A DNA stretch of 53,941 nt from Candidatus Thorarchaeota archaeon (GCA_016841005.1 JAEORG010000358.1:1-53941); one strand, 5' to 3'. Shown: positions 16,407-25,638, numbered from the stretch's first letter. The notes: a model not told the origin generated them from the letters alone. A program made the numbers and translations.

Positions 16407-16907
16407 CTAAATACTAGCACCACAATTCTGACAAGTTGTAAGACCTTGTTCATTTTTTGTACCACATGCAGGACAGATTACCAACACTTTCGTCTGCTCT
16501 GAAATCCTCTCGATTACAGCTGGCTGGCCTCTAGTGAATACATTCCCGCGGATTGTTCCAGAAAGATCACCTGTTTGAACTGCCTCATAGATAATTTCCT
16601 TGGCTTTTTCAGGAGATACTCCAACTTTCTCGCCAGCTTCTTCCATAGTAATCTCACCTTGAGCCTTAGCATATCGTACTAGAGAGTTCCACTTAGCGAC
16701 TCTTGTGAATTGGAAATACATACATATTGCACCTATGAAAGACATAACAACTCCAGCAGCAATTAGTTGAAGCGGTGTATCTCCAACAGGTTGTTGAAGC
16801 ACATTTAGTATATACAAATAAGCAACAGTGAATAATCCAGCAAAACCTATTCCGATTATTAACAGAAGTCCACCAACACAGGAGATACAGTTCCATCTAT
16901 TCTTCAT
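16407..16907 (-). CDS. TM + winged-helix + zinc-ribbon protein (paralogue 1)
   Basis: 166 residues: short basic N-terminus with CISC, two transmembrane helices (about 11-33 and 45-67), a cytoplasmic winged-helix-like unit (about 72-125; ITMEEAGEKVGVSPEKAKEI then GDLSGTIRGNVFTR) and a C-terminal zinc ribbon CPAC...CQNC. The winged-helix pattern, helix-turn-helix followed by G-x-L-x-G-x-I and a beta wing, resembles the PCI-type wing seen in DDRGK1 and related adaptors as much as a DNA-binding wHTH. The gene adjoins a paralogue with the same layout. ATG 16907 is preceded by GGTGG. Role unknown: membrane-tethered regulator or adaptor. Confidence 0.75.
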   Translation of the reverse strand: MKNRWNCISCVGGLLLIIGIGFAGLFTVAYLYILNVLQQPVGDTPLQLIAAGVVMSFIGAICMYFQFTRVAKWNSLVRYAKAQGEITMEEAGEKVGVSPEKAKEIIYEAVQTGDLSGTIRGNVFTRGQPAVIERISEQTKVLVICPACGTKNEQGLTTCQNCGASI

Positions 16908-16942
16908 TCGACCACCAGAATGTGTCTAGTTAGACAAACCTC

Positions 16943-16954
16943 TATTTAACAGAA
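16943..16954 (-). promoter_or_regulatory. TATA-like promoter element of paralogue 1
   Basis: The minus strand reads TTCTGTTAAATA, centred about 41 bases before the ATG. The identical 12-mer precedes paralogue 2 (17553-17564), so the promoter was duplicated with the gene or is under common control. Confidence 0.45.
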
Positions 16955-16989
16955 ATGACGACAGATTCTACATCACTTTTTGATACTGA

Positions 16990-17526
16990 TTATATATCTG
17001 CACCACACTTCTGACACTTGGCCAGCCCTTGTTCCGTCTTCGCACCACAGTAAGGACAGATGACTAAGACCTTAACAACTTCCCGCTCTTTTGTTGTTGA
17101 TTCTGAACCAATCGGGGTAACAGATGGTCTTGGAGTTCCTTTTGTGAAAGTCTCTCCCTCAATTGAGCCCTCCAACTCGTTTGCTACAATAGCTTCAACA
17201 AGAATCGGTACAATCTTGTCTTCAGAAACGCCAGATTGTGCACTCATTTCCCTCATAGTAAATTTATCCTGGGTTTTAGCTAGTCCGACCACCTTGTTCC
17301 AGTTGTTTACAGATCTTGTTTTCGTGACCATGATTACGATTCCAATGAGAATAATAATAATAGCAATTATAACCCCAACAAAGTTAGTCATCAGATTTTG
17401 AGGTTCAATCCCTTCCAACGACCGAGAAAAATTGGCGTAAGTGAAAATAAACAGAATTCCTCCTGCGAGAGAAACTAGCAGGCCTATACAGAGAACACAA
17501 TTACAACTACGCTTCACCTTAATCAC
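16990..17526 (-). CDS. TM + winged-helix + zinc-ribbon protein (paralogue 2)
   Basis: 178 residues with the same order of parts as its downstream neighbour: CNCVLC at the N-terminus, two transmembrane helices (about 11-31 and 46-67), winged-helix-like unit (about 75-128; FTMREMSAQSGVSEDKIVPI, then ELEGSIEGETFTKG), a polar linker rich in Ser/Thr and C-terminal zinc ribbon CPYC...CQKC. The endings VLVICP(A/Y)CG.K.EQGL..CQ.CGA(S/D)I are nearly identical, showing recent common ancestry. Start is GTG 17526. The two genes have separate TATA-like elements 82 bases apart rather than an operon-like overlap. Function unknown. Confidence 0.75.
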   Translation of the reverse strand: MIKVKRSCNCVLCIGLLVSLAGGILFIFTYANFSRSLEGIEPQNLMTNFVGVIIAIIIILIGIVIMVTKTRSVNNWNKVVGLAKTQDKFTMREMSAQSGVSEDKIVPILVEAIVANELEGSIEGETFTKGTPRPSVTPIGSESTTKEREVVKVLVICPYCGAKTEQGLAKCQKCGADI

Positions 17527-17552
17527 CGAATATGCATGAGTTGCAAAACCCG

Positions 17553-17564
17553 TATTTAACAGAA
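17553..17564 (-). promoter_or_regulatory. TATA-like promoter element of paralogue 2
   Basis: The minus strand reads TTCTGTTAAATA, identical to the element before paralogue 1, centred about 32 bases before the GTG start. It overlaps the last codons of the upstream phosphatase-fold gene. Confidence 0.45.
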
Positions 17565-18932
17565 GCTCCGATTTCTTATGAGAATGAAAAGAGTGCCTTC
17601 GAATGAGAATATAGGATGTTGAATAGAGTGATCAATTGATGATCTCGGTGAATTCAATGTGTCTTTATATTGTTCATTTTGATCTTCCATAATCAATGGA
17701 ATCGGATCTGCCGTCCAATTGATGAATGCTGTTACTGCATAGTGATCTGATGCTGGATCTGCTGGAGGATCATCTGCTACTGTTGAGTTAACAAGCATCT
17801 TCTCAAAGAACTGGTTCACAATGATATAGTCAATCCGATATGCTGTATCCTCTTCTTGATGCCCATAGGTGTATCCAGGGTCGTTTGGGTTGAGAGTTCT
17901 GAAAACATCTGTGAAATTATGAACTTCTGAAGCAAACTCACCAAAGGTTGGGTCATCTGGATATAGCATCATAGTCATGGGCCCATATCCTAGAAGCATA
18001 CTGCTTTGAGGCGCTAAATCGCCTGTATCATCTGGTGAATAGGAGTTTTGATCACTAAGATATAAGATTGGCACATTACCAAGATTGTCCATATAATTAA
18101 TGATGCCTTCAGCCTCCCAATTCCTTCGGTTTTGGTTGGTTTCGCCTCCCGAGGCTTTCAGGTGACCTCCAAAGACATGAACAGTTACTCCGTTGATTAA
18201 GACCTCCGCATGAATGAAGTCATGAGTAACATCATACATGGATCCATCGTCCAATGGGACTTGACCTATTTGCGTGAAGTTGGTTATTGGAAACCTGCTC
18301 ATAATCGCTTCACCAGTTGTTGGGAAAGAGTCGACATAGCAGGTGTAGGAGTCGTAAGGAGCCTCATTAACAAAGAACTGATTGAATTCGCTGGTATATG
18401 CATTCAATGCTTCATTTGCTTGGTCATCGAAATATCCAGTTTCAACCAGAATGAGAATATCAGGATCCTCTTGCTTCACTACTGTTTTCCACCGTGGATC
18501 TATACCTGATTCTTTGATATTGTAGGTCATTATTTTGAAAATATCATTTGTAAAAATCACATCTTCTTCGTTATCTACCAAAACCTCGAAATACTCAATA
18601 TCATCGAGTCCCTCGCTATCCTCTACAGTAAAACGCAGGGTATGACGCCCGTCTGGGTATTGAGTAGTATCCCAGCTATATTCATTCGCACTTGCCACTA
18701 GTGCACCATCAATATAGACGTCAGACACGAGTACTTCTTCATCAGTGACGTTTATATCAACATTTACTAGCCCTGATAGAGTTTCATCTTCTGAAGGATT
18801 CAACACTGTGATTTGAGGTCTTTGATTATTCACTTCAGGAGGAGTTAGATTCATCATAATGACAACAGCAACACTAAACGAGATGACCAAGAATATTATT
18901 CCTAGAATAACTGCGAACTTTCTGCCATTCAT
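17556..18932 (-). CDS. Membrane-anchored endonuclease/exonuclease/phosphatase-fold protein with Ig-like domain
   Basis: 458 residues: N-terminal signal anchor (VILGIIFLVISFSVAVVIM), an Ig-like domain (about 40-125, PxITVLNPSEDETLSG...FTVEDSEG), then a full EEP domain (about 130-400). Its motifs are MTYNIKES, an acidic LVETG, GGHLKAS (catalytic His), DQNS (Asp-x-Asn), YRIDYI and SDHYAV. It should hydrolyse phosphodiester or phosphomonoester bonds outside the cell in a Mg2+-dependent way; extracellular nuclease and phospholipase-like roles are both possible. ATG 18932 is chosen because AAGAGGTC lies 7 bases upstream; the frame extends 13 codons further. The 50 residues after the EEP domain, ending in a hydrophobic FILIRNRSFC, overlap the promoter of the next gene. 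Confidence 0.87.
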   Translation of the reverse strand: MNGRKFAVILGIIFLVISFSVAVVIMMNLTPPEVNNQRPQITVLNPSEDETLSGLVNVDINVTDEEVLVSDVYIDGALVASANEYSWDTTQYPDGRHTLRFTVEDSEGLDDIEYFEVLVDNEEDVIFTNDIFKIMTYNIKESGIDPRWKTVVKQEDPDILILVETGYFDDQANEALNAYTSEFNQFFVNEAPYDSYTCYVDSFPTTGEAIMSRFPITNFTQIGQVPLDDGSMYDVTHDFIHAEVLINGVTVHVFGGHLKASGGETNQNRRNWEAEGIINYMDNLGNVPILYLSDQNSYSPDDTGDLAPQSSMLLGYGPMTMMLYPDDPTFGEFASEVHNFTDVFRTLNPNDPGYTYGHQEEDTAYRIDYIIVNQFFEKMLVNSTVADDPPADPASDHYAVTAFINWTADPIPLIMEDQNEQYKDTLNSPRSSIDHSIQHPIFSFEGTLFILIRNRSFC

Positions 18933-19018
18933 ATCCAAAGACCTCTTGGGATTGATACAGATTGTCTTCAACCTTTTAGGATTGTTGCTTTTCGAACAAG
19001 CTGTATCTATAATTCATA

Positions 19019-19843
19019 CTATTTGTCACTAGTGACTACAGACGAAGGTATCTTGTCTATGACCACAGGTGGAGTGGCAAAACTCATAGGATAATCTGGC
19101 GAATACGCAGGAAATTCCATAAGAAGCCGATCAACAGGCTCTTCACCTTCATCGAAAACATGACGTATAGTCAATTCGAGGAAAGGACTATAGAGTAATA
19201 GTGGGAGAAAGATTGCCACCATTACCCATCTCAAGGGCCAGAGATCGTATGTGAATAAAGGATTTAATAGAAACTGATACAACTTGAATAATACTTCAAC
19301 TGAGCCCCATATGAAGGCAAAGAAGAAACTGACTTGTCGAATGTATTTCTTTCTATTGAACAGGCTAAACGCTTTGGATACCCAACTGTCGTAGTCTGGA
19401 GATCCTAGAGAGTAATTTGCAACTCCGCCTTTCCTAAATGTAAGAATAGCTAGTTTACCAATAAATTCTGGATTCTCATTTTCCATGACTAGTTGTGTTC
19501 TAAATCTTCGACGCACAAATCCTCCAAATGTCATTATGGCATATGCAATCATGACAATTGTCCATACAATGGCAAATACAGCAAGTAAGACTATGGCTAT
19601 CAGACAGCAGATGAGTTCTCCTTCACCACCGCCACCTCCACCGCAGTAACAGTCTTGTCCACCGCCACCCCCAAAGACTTCAGATCCCGCGGTAACCATC
19701 CCCGTTTCTTGACTTCTGATTGCTTTGTTTCCAGATTGAAGTCCTGTTATAGTGTCGATATCACACCTGACAGAAGTCGCTGAAACTCCATAGAAAAGTA
19801 CTTTCAACCATTTTCTTGTGTTCCTAGTTTCTCCAGCGTGCAC
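19019..19843 (-). CDS. Membrane protein with Gly/Cys-rich segment, unknown
   Basis: 274 residues. Start GTG 19843 is well supported by GGAGGT with an 8-base spacer. An N-terminal soluble part is followed by VFGGGGGQDCYCGGGGGGEGE (about 57-77), then a hydrophobic helix starting LICCLIAIVLLAVFAIVW and at least three more (IRQVSFFFAFIWG, LWPLRWVMVAIFLPLLLY). The DCYC-G6 run just outside a CC-containing helix resembles small Cys/Gly-rich membrane motifs that can be acylated or bind metal. No family recognised. The acidic C-terminal tail FDEGEEPVDRLLMEFP is cytosolic or external depending on topology. It is divergent from the DUF2341 surface protein gene. Confidence 0.6.
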   Translation of the reverse strand: MHAGETRNTRKWLKVLFYGVSATSVRCDIDTITGLQSGNKAIRSQETGMVTAGSEVFGGGGGQDCYCGGGGGGEGELICCLIAIVLLAVFAIVWTIVMIAYAIMTFGGFVRRRFRTQLVMENENPEFIGKLAILTFRKGGVANYSLGSPDYDSWVSKAFSLFNRKKYIRQVSFFFAFIWGSVEVLFKLYQFLLNPLFTYDLWPLRWVMVAIFLPLLLYSPFLELTIRHVFDEGEEPVDRLLMEFPAYSPDYPMSFATPPVVIDKIPSSVVTSDK

Positions 19844-19972
19844 TAGAATCTACCTCCAAACCTAGTAAAGTTGTTAGCCTAAGACGAAATTAAGTCTTAG
19901 CTTACTCTTTGAATAAATCCACAAACAATTATAGGGAGCAATGATTTCTTCTGTATGTTGAGGGCGATGGTC

Positions 19973-22900
19973 ATGAGAACCAGGAACAAATCTCTAGTTA
20001 TTTCACTCTTTATCTTTGCAGTCCTGATTATTCCTATTGTGACTAGTCCAAAGACGGGAAATCATAATAATATAGAATCAGAAAGCAAAGACGTGTTTAA
20101 TCTGGAGGGTTCCAAGTCAATAACAGCTGCATCTGCTGGATGGCTAATGGGATGGGAATACCGAAAATTGCATAATATCAGTGGCTCAAGCGGTGCGGGG
20201 ATAAATTATCAAGTTAGATTTACAGTTCACTACGGTACAGGAAGTGATTTCGAAGGCGACGCCTATTGTGATTCAAATTGTCAGAGTGATTTTGATGATA
20301 TCAGATTTACAGACAATGATGGCGTAACAGAACTTGATTACTGGCGAGAATACTATATTGGATCAGATAACGCTGTATTCTGGGTGGAGATACAGGATAG
20401 TCTAGATTCAGATGTATCAATTTACATTTACTATGGAAATGATGCTGTTAGCACTACCAGTGATGGAGATGCAACATTCATCTTCTTTGATGACTATGAA
20501 GACCAAGATCTAAGTGAGTGGGATACCATAATCGGATCATGTACGATAACAAGCGATCAAGTTGCTCGAGGTCAATACTCTGTTGTTCTATATGATTCAC
20601 CGGGACCACAAATGGAAGCAAACATTACGGGAACAAATGATCCGGTAACGCATGATTTTATGGTTCACAATTGGGTGCGCGATGACAACCAACTCCGAGG
20701 TGGTCACGCACCTCTATTAACGTCCATTCAAGAGAATAACAAATATGTAATGAGAGGGTACGAGAGCAGTTTCCAATACATGGGTACCAGCGATTACACA
20801 ACTTGGCCTCAGAATTCCGTCGGTGGTTCGGATACTTGGTTTGAGATTGAACTTGGCGTATCCTATACTACAGACAAGTTTAGGGCTTGGAAAAATGGAA
20901 TCTATATGGGAGAGATAGATCTCACTGCGAATAACGGAAATCCAATTCCAGACGACATTTTCAGTCTCAGATATTCCCAACAATCAGGATACAGAACATG
21001 GTATGATGATACTTATGTCAGAAAATGGATAATATTAGAACCAGAGCACTCTGATTGGGGAAACGCAGAAACCTGGTTATCAGGATGGACATACAGAAAA
21101 AGTCATGTCGTCATGGGTTCAGTAGGAGCTGGGACGAATTATCAGATTCAGATTAATGTTCATTATAATTCTGGGATAGATAATGGAAGAGATGTTTATT
21201 GTGATTTAAAATGCCAATCTGATTTCGATGATATTCGCTTCACCGATGATGATGGAGTTTCTCTGCTTGATTATTGGAGAGAAGAATACACAGACTCTGA
21301 TAATGCTACATTTTGGGTAGAGATTCAGGATAATCTAGATACTGATATCACTTTATACATCTATTATGGAAACAGCGGAGTATCAACATCAAGCAATGGT
21401 GCAGCCACATTTGTCTTCTTTGATGACTTTGAGGATGGTTCGATAGATCTTGCCAAATGGGATGCATACGGGCCATGGACAGAATCAGGGAGTACTGCGT
21501 CTTTTACAATAACTAGTACAGGAAGTTCTATTGGATTTCCAAGTTTAAGAACTGATGATACGTGGGATATGAGAAACAAAGCCATAGTATCTCGATGGAG
21601 GATTAATGAATTGACCCTAAATCGGGAATGGGGAGTCAGTTGCGCTGATACCAGTGGTGATGATCATACCAAGATGGCATATTTCTTAGCCTACAACACC
21701 ACGGGTGACAACTATATTCGTTCCTATTTTGATGTGAATTCCGCAGTAGGATACGATCATTATGGCCCAATAATTGGACGATATATTCCAAATACATTCA
21801 TGACAACAGAGTTTGTGAGTGTGCCAAGTAATACAACAAAGAACTCATGGGTACAAAATGGGTCTGTGGTTGATACTTACAACTCATATTCGTTTGATTC
21901 TTCACCTCAATTCATCTTTCTAGGATTCTATGTTTATGGATGGACAGGTACACTAAATGTTGGGACTCTCAATCTTGATTTCGATTACGTATTCCTGCGA
22001 AAGATAATTGGAACAGAACCTAGTCATGATGTGTGGGGGCCAGAGCATTCTGCTTTGATTCACTGGTATCATGATGGTTCAAATTCCACGGGATTTACCT
22101 ACAACGATGGCTGGAACATCAACTGGATGCAATGGAATATTGTTAGTGGAGATTTGAGTTCAGATGGCTCGAATCTATCTGTGACAAATATACCGACTGG
22201 TGCGAATTGGCACGGTCCAGTATTTGAATACGAAATCCCACAACCGTTTCTAGTTGAAAATCTCTTGAATTTCTCTGTAGTAGTAAGAGCGGATAATTCC
22301 TTGACATCATACCTTGGATACCAGGTTGTAATGTTAGGCGATGCAAATAGAAATCCTGTCATGTTCGTTGGTTTCCATGATGGTTGGGCAGATTATACTC
22401 GAGGGTCTTACGGCGTGAGCTTTGTCTATGGCGATGGTAGTAGATCTGGCTTTGGATCTGGATATCCTGTGACATGGACTGCATTTGACGGCTCTATGTC
22501 TCTACGATATAATGAATCACAAGGTCTACAAGGATATGTTGAGGGAGTGGGAGACGAATTCATTACAACCCTTGCAGAAGTTGACAAAGAACGTGAAATA
22601 AAATATGTTGCAATAGCTGCTGCTCGATATGGTTCAGATCCATTGTTTCCGATGCTAGTAGATGAAATATCTATTCTTTCCAAATCTCTAGTGAATCCTG
22701 TTGAAGAACCATTCATTAGCACACCAGAAGATGTTGAAGCCGAGGCAGGAATTTCTGGAACAAAGATTACCTGGACTATTGGTAATTTCACTCCAATTAG
22801 TTATGACCTGTATAGGAACAGTGGATTGCTTGAATCGTCTTCATGGCCAGGAGGTTCAGAGTTTTCGACTGAAATAAACAATCTCTTCCCAGGAGTGTAT

Positions 22901-23656
22901 AACTACACACTGGTCGTTTACGATTCTGGAGGCGATTCAGTATCTGATACTGTCATTGTCACTATTGTAGATACGACAGCCCCAAGTCTAGGACATCCCG
23001 CCGACATATCCTATGAATATGGCTCAACGGGTAATACAATAGTATGGACAGTGTCAGATCTCTATCCAAACAACTACACTGTGACTCGCGATGATACATT
23101 GATAGAATGGGATACTTGGGATGACGGTTCAATTGTGATAGAGATAAACGGTCTTGACCTTGGTGTCTACGATTACGAAATATCAGTCTTCGATGACTAT
23201 GACAACTATGCAGTCGATACAGTAGTTGTAACTGTGGAAGATACTACTAGCCCAATAATAACTCATCCAGCTGATGTTGTTCTTGATATCGGTTCTGAAA
23301 GCTTTGAGATAACATGGCAGGTAACAGATTTGCTACCATTCACCTATGAGATCTATCAGAATGATACATTATATTCTAGTGGTACCTGGGTTAGTGGAGC
23401 TAACTTGACATACTCTAGGACAGGTCTTTCACCAGGGGTTTATGAGATTACAATCATTGTTAGGGATACCTCTGGTAACACTGCTACAGATACCGTATTC
23501 GTAACAATCAGTACTGGACAGATAGCAGGGCTTGGTGATTTCATAATTATAGGAATCACATTTGCTAGTATTGGGGTTATTGTCATAGTTGGTGTGTTCT
23601 TCTTCAAAGGGCGCGGAGGTTCAATACCAATTACATCTGGATTTGAATATGGATAA
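19973..23656 (+). CDS. Large surface protein with two DUF2341 domains and Ig-like repeats
   Basis: 1227 residues: signal peptide (MRTRNKSLVISLFIFAVLIIPIVTS), two copies of DUF2341 (each with W.YRK, then FTD.DGV..LDYWRE and the IYYGN motif; about 45-160 and 360-480), each followed by a lectin-like beta-sandwich (FFDD.ED... ) of about 180 residues, a third sandwich (about 680-900), three Ig-like repeats (about 905-1195; PADV.YEYGS...ITW.V.D, ending DTVVVTV.DTT) and a C-terminal transmembrane helix (FIIIGITFASIGVIVIVGVFFF). DUF2341 domains occur in archaeal and bacterial cell-surface and pilus-like proteins, and the fold suggests carbohydrate binding. ATG 19973 is chosen because GAGGG lies 8 bases upstream; ATG 19955 is the longest frame. 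Many N-x-S/T sequons are present. Confidence 0.85.
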   Translation: MRTRNKSLVISLFIFAVLIIPIVTSPKTGNHNNIESESKDVFNLEGSKSITAASAGWLMGWEYRKLHNISGSSGAGINYQVRFTVHYGTGSDFEGDAYCDSNCQSDFDDIRFTDNDGVTELDYWREYYIGSDNAVFWVEIQDSLDSDVSIYIYYGNDAVSTTSDGDATFIFFDDYEDQDLSEWDTIIGSCTITSDQVARGQYSVVLYDSPGPQMEANITGTNDPVTHDFMVHNWVRDDNQLRGGHAPLLTSIQENNKYVMRGYESSFQYMGTSDYTTWPQNSVGGSDTWFEIELGVSYTTDKFRAWKNGIYMGEIDLTANNGNPIPDDIFSLRYSQQSGYRTWYDDTYVRKWIILEPEHSDWGNAETWLSGWTYRKSHVVMGSVGAGTNYQIQINVHYNSGIDNGRDVYCDLKCQSDFDDIRFTDDDGVSLLDYWREEYTDSDNATFWVEIQDNLDTDITLYIYYGNSGVSTSSNGAATFVFFDDFEDGSIDLAKWDAYGPWTESGSTASFTITSTGSSIGFPSLRTDDTWDMRNKAIVSRWRINELTLNREWGVSCADTSGDDHTKMAYFLAYNTTGDNYIRSYFDVNSAVGYDHYGPIIGRYIPNTFMTTEFVSVPSNTTKNSWVQNGSVVDTYNSYSFDSSPQFIFLGFYVYGWTGTLNVGTLNLDFDYVFLRKIIGTEPSHDVWGPEHSALIHWYHDGSNSTGFTYNDGWNINWMQWNIVSGDLSSDGSNLSVTNIPTGANWHGPVFEYEIPQPFLVENLLNFSVVVRADNSLTSYLGYQVVMLGDANRNPVMFVGFHDGWADYTRGSYGVSFVYGDGSRSGFGSGYPVTWTAFDGSMSLRYNESQGLQGYVEGVGDEFITTLAEVDKEREIKYVAIAAARYGSDPLFPMLVDEISILSKSLVNPVEEPFISTPEDVEAEAGISGTKITWTIGNFTPISYDLYRNSGLLESSSWPGGSEFSTEINNLFPGVYNYTLVVYDSGGDSVSDTVIVTIVDTTAPSLGHPADISYEYGSTGNTIVWTVSDLYPNNYTVTRDDTLIEWDTWDDGSIVIEINGLDLGVYDYEISVFDDYDNYAVDTVVVTVEDTTSPIITHPADVVLDIGSESFEITWQVTDLLPFTYEIYQNDTLYSSGTWVSGANLTYSRTGLSPGVYEITIIVRDTSGNTATDTVFVTISTGQIAGLGDFIIIGITFASIGVIVIVGVFFFKGRGGSIPITSGFEYG

Positions 23657-23715
23657 TAAAGAAGTGGCCCTCAACTTGAAGTGTATTGGTCAACATCATT
23701 TTATTTATGACTAGA

Positions 23716-24234
23716 CTATTTCTTCACTTTGGGTAGCTTCTCACCTATCCGAATCTGTGTTGTGTCTAGATAGGTATCCATAACAAACATTGTCAGTGTT
23801 CGATCTACAGCTGGGAGTTGACGTAGAAAATCCACTATGAACGAGTTCATCTCATCAACATCTCGAGTCCGGACCTTCAGCATGACATCCCACTCACCAC
23901 TCAGGACATGAACACTCTGTACACAGGGATGCTCTGCAATCTCAAGACAGAACTCTCTTTGGGAGATTACATCTCGTCTACCAGGAACACGATATCGGAT
24001 TCTTACTAGGACCATCGAAACTGTAGGACGACCAATTTTGCTCCCGTCAACAACTGCGGTGTATCCTGTAATGACATTCTCCTTCTCCAAGGCTTTCATC
24101 CGATTATGCACCGTGGAGATTCCTTTGTCAACTGCTTTCGCGATTTCTTTGATTGTCATCCGTGCATTGAGTTGCAAAAGGTTCAGAATTTTCTTGTCTG
24201 TATCATCAAGAATCACTGAAAATCTTTCAGTCAT
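23716..24234 (-). CDS. Lrp/AsnC family transcription regulator
   Basis: 172 residues: an N-terminal helix-turn-helix (about 8-60: LDDTDKKILNLLQLNARMTIKEIA and GISTVHNRMKALEKENVI) and a C-terminal RAM/AsnC ligand-binding domain (about 70-155: PCVQSVHVLSGEWDVMLKVR). Lrp/AsnC proteins form dimers and octamers that sense amino acids and bind palindromic operators. It is divergent from glutamine synthetase with a 102-base gap that contains an AAAAGT-N5-ACTTTT palindrome, so autoregulation and control of glnA by amino-acid or nitrogen status is a reasonable inference. A short extra tail (about 156-172) is Lys-rich. Start ATG 24234. Confidence 0.9.
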   Translation of the reverse strand: MTERFSVILDDTDKKILNLLQLNARMTIKEIAKAVDKGISTVHNRMKALEKENVITGYTAVVDGSKIGRPTVSMVLVRIRYRVPGRRDVISQREFCLEIAEHPCVQSVHVLSGEWDVMLKVRTRDVDEMNSFIVDFLRQLPAVDRTLTMFVMDTYLDTTQIRIGEKLPKVKK

Positions 24235-24252
24235 GGTACAGTTTTACTAGAA

Positions 24253-24269
24253 AAAAGTGAAATACTTTT
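24253..24269. promoter_or_regulatory. Candidate Lrp-type operator between the regulator and glnA
   Basis: AAAAGT, five bases, then ACTTTT: an A+T-rich palindrome of 17 bases, located 19-35 bases from the regulator start and about 70 bases before glnA. Archaeal Lrp sites are A+T-rich palindromes of this kind. A TATA-like CTTATACTAG near 24288 could serve glnA. Confidence 0.4.
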
Positions 24270-24336
24270 CGATTTTCTCAGGATAAGCTTATACTAGTTT
24301 CTGAGAGCTGAAAGTTAGTTTCCATAGGTGACATAG

Positions 24337-25638
24337 ATGGACGAAGAAAGACGACGACCAGAATTCCTAAGACTTGTTTTTACTTCAATTCTAGGAAAGA
24401 CGTACAGTATTGAGTTAGCATATGACAGAGTAGATGAAGTCTTTGAGGACGGAGTCTACTTCGATGGTTCTTCTGTTAAAGGATATGAGAATGTTAATTC
24501 AAGTGATCTACTACTTCGTCCAGTAAGTACTAAACCACTCCATGCAAAATGGGACCCCTTAATGGAGCTTGTCCCCTGCGCGGTCTATAAGACCGATGGT
24601 TCTCCACATCCAAGGGATCCTATTCAGATTCTTAGGAAAGTGTCTGGTGAATCCGAAAAAGTCGGATACAGCATGATTGCAGGATTTGAATTGGAATTCT
24701 TTCTTGTCAAGACGAATGGAGATAATACAATTGAACCGGCAGATAAGGGAGGTTATTTTATGACACCTCCAGTAGATGGGGGTCTAGATTTTCGACGTAA
24801 AGTAATTCTCTCGTTAGGTGGAATGGGAATTCGTGCAACAACCCATCATCATGAGGTTGCAACTGGTCAGCATGAGATTGGTCTGCATCATGGTTCTGCA
24901 ATTGAAGTCGCTACTTCACTAATGTTGACGAGGATTGCCATTTCGGAGATAGCATACCGACATGGTCTTACTGCAACCTTCATGCCGAAGCCTTTCTTTG
25001 GGATTAACGGAAGTGGTATGCACATACATCAAAGTATATGGTCAGAAGATGGCAGTCGAAACCTCTTTGCAACAGAACATCCATCAGAGATATCGGAGTT
25101 AGCATTCAACTATGCTGCAGGAATCTTGAGCCATGCAAAAGCACTCTCTGCACTAGTAGCTCCAACCGTTAATTCGTTTAAACGACTGGTTCCAGGATAT
25201 GAAGCCCCAACTCGCATAGCATGGGGTCCGAAGAACAGGACAACTATGCTGAGGATTCCCCACTTCAATGGTTCTGAGAAAAGAGCACGGATAGAATTCA
25301 GATGCCCAGATCCATCCTGCAGTCCTCATTTAGCATTGGCCGGTATACTTGCTGCAGGTCTAGGTGGAATTGAGGAGGGACTTGTACCACCATCTCCAAC
25401 TGATAAAGATCTATTCCATGAAACAACTGATGTTGATTCACTCCCAGGATCACTTGCAGATGCACTTGTTGCGCTCAGAAATAATTCTCATCTTATTGAT
25501 GCTTTGGGATCTGAAGCTATCAAAACCTACCTTATGTTGAAAGAAACAGAATGGTCCCGTTATGTTGAAACAACTGGAGACCCTGGACCCTTTGAGGTCA
25601 CGAAGTGGGAAATAGAGGAATATCTCCATTGTAACTAA
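24337..25638 (+). CDS. glnA: Glutamine synthetase, type I
   Basis: 433 residues, close to GSI-alpha length. YFDGSSVKGYENVNSSD is the N-terminal loop that reaches the neighbouring active site; AGFELEFFLV supplies metal-binding Glu; HHHEVATGQHEIG, then GINGSGMHIHQS is the central ATP/metal block; NRTTMLRIP and ARIEFRCPDPSC follow in the C-terminal part. It condenses glutamate and ammonia to glutamine with ATP as a cytosolic dodecamer. The C-terminal adenylylation-loop Tyr signature of GSI-beta (NLYDLP) is not present, so covalent regulation by adenylylation is unlikely. The divergent Lrp/AsnC gene is the obvious transcriptional regulator. Start ATG 24337 follows AGGTGA at about 6 bases. Confidence 0.94.
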   Translation: MDEERRRPEFLRLVFTSILGKTYSIELAYDRVDEVFEDGVYFDGSSVKGYENVNSSDLLLRPVSTKPLHAKWDPLMELVPCAVYKTDGSPHPRDPIQILRKVSGESEKVGYSMIAGFELEFFLVKTNGDNTIEPADKGGYFMTPPVDGGLDFRRKVILSLGGMGIRATTHHHEVATGQHEIGLHHGSAIEVATSLMLTRIAISEIAYRHGLTATFMPKPFFGINGSGMHIHQSIWSEDGSRNLFATEHPSEISELAFNYAAGILSHAKALSALVAPTVNSFKRLVPGYEAPTRIAWGPKNRTTMLRIPHFNGSEKRARIEFRCPDPSCSPHLALAGILAAGLGGIEEGLVPPSPTDKDLFHETTDVDSLPGSLADALVALRNNSHLIDALGSEAIKTYLMLKETEWSRYVETTGDPGPFEVTKWEIEEYLHCN

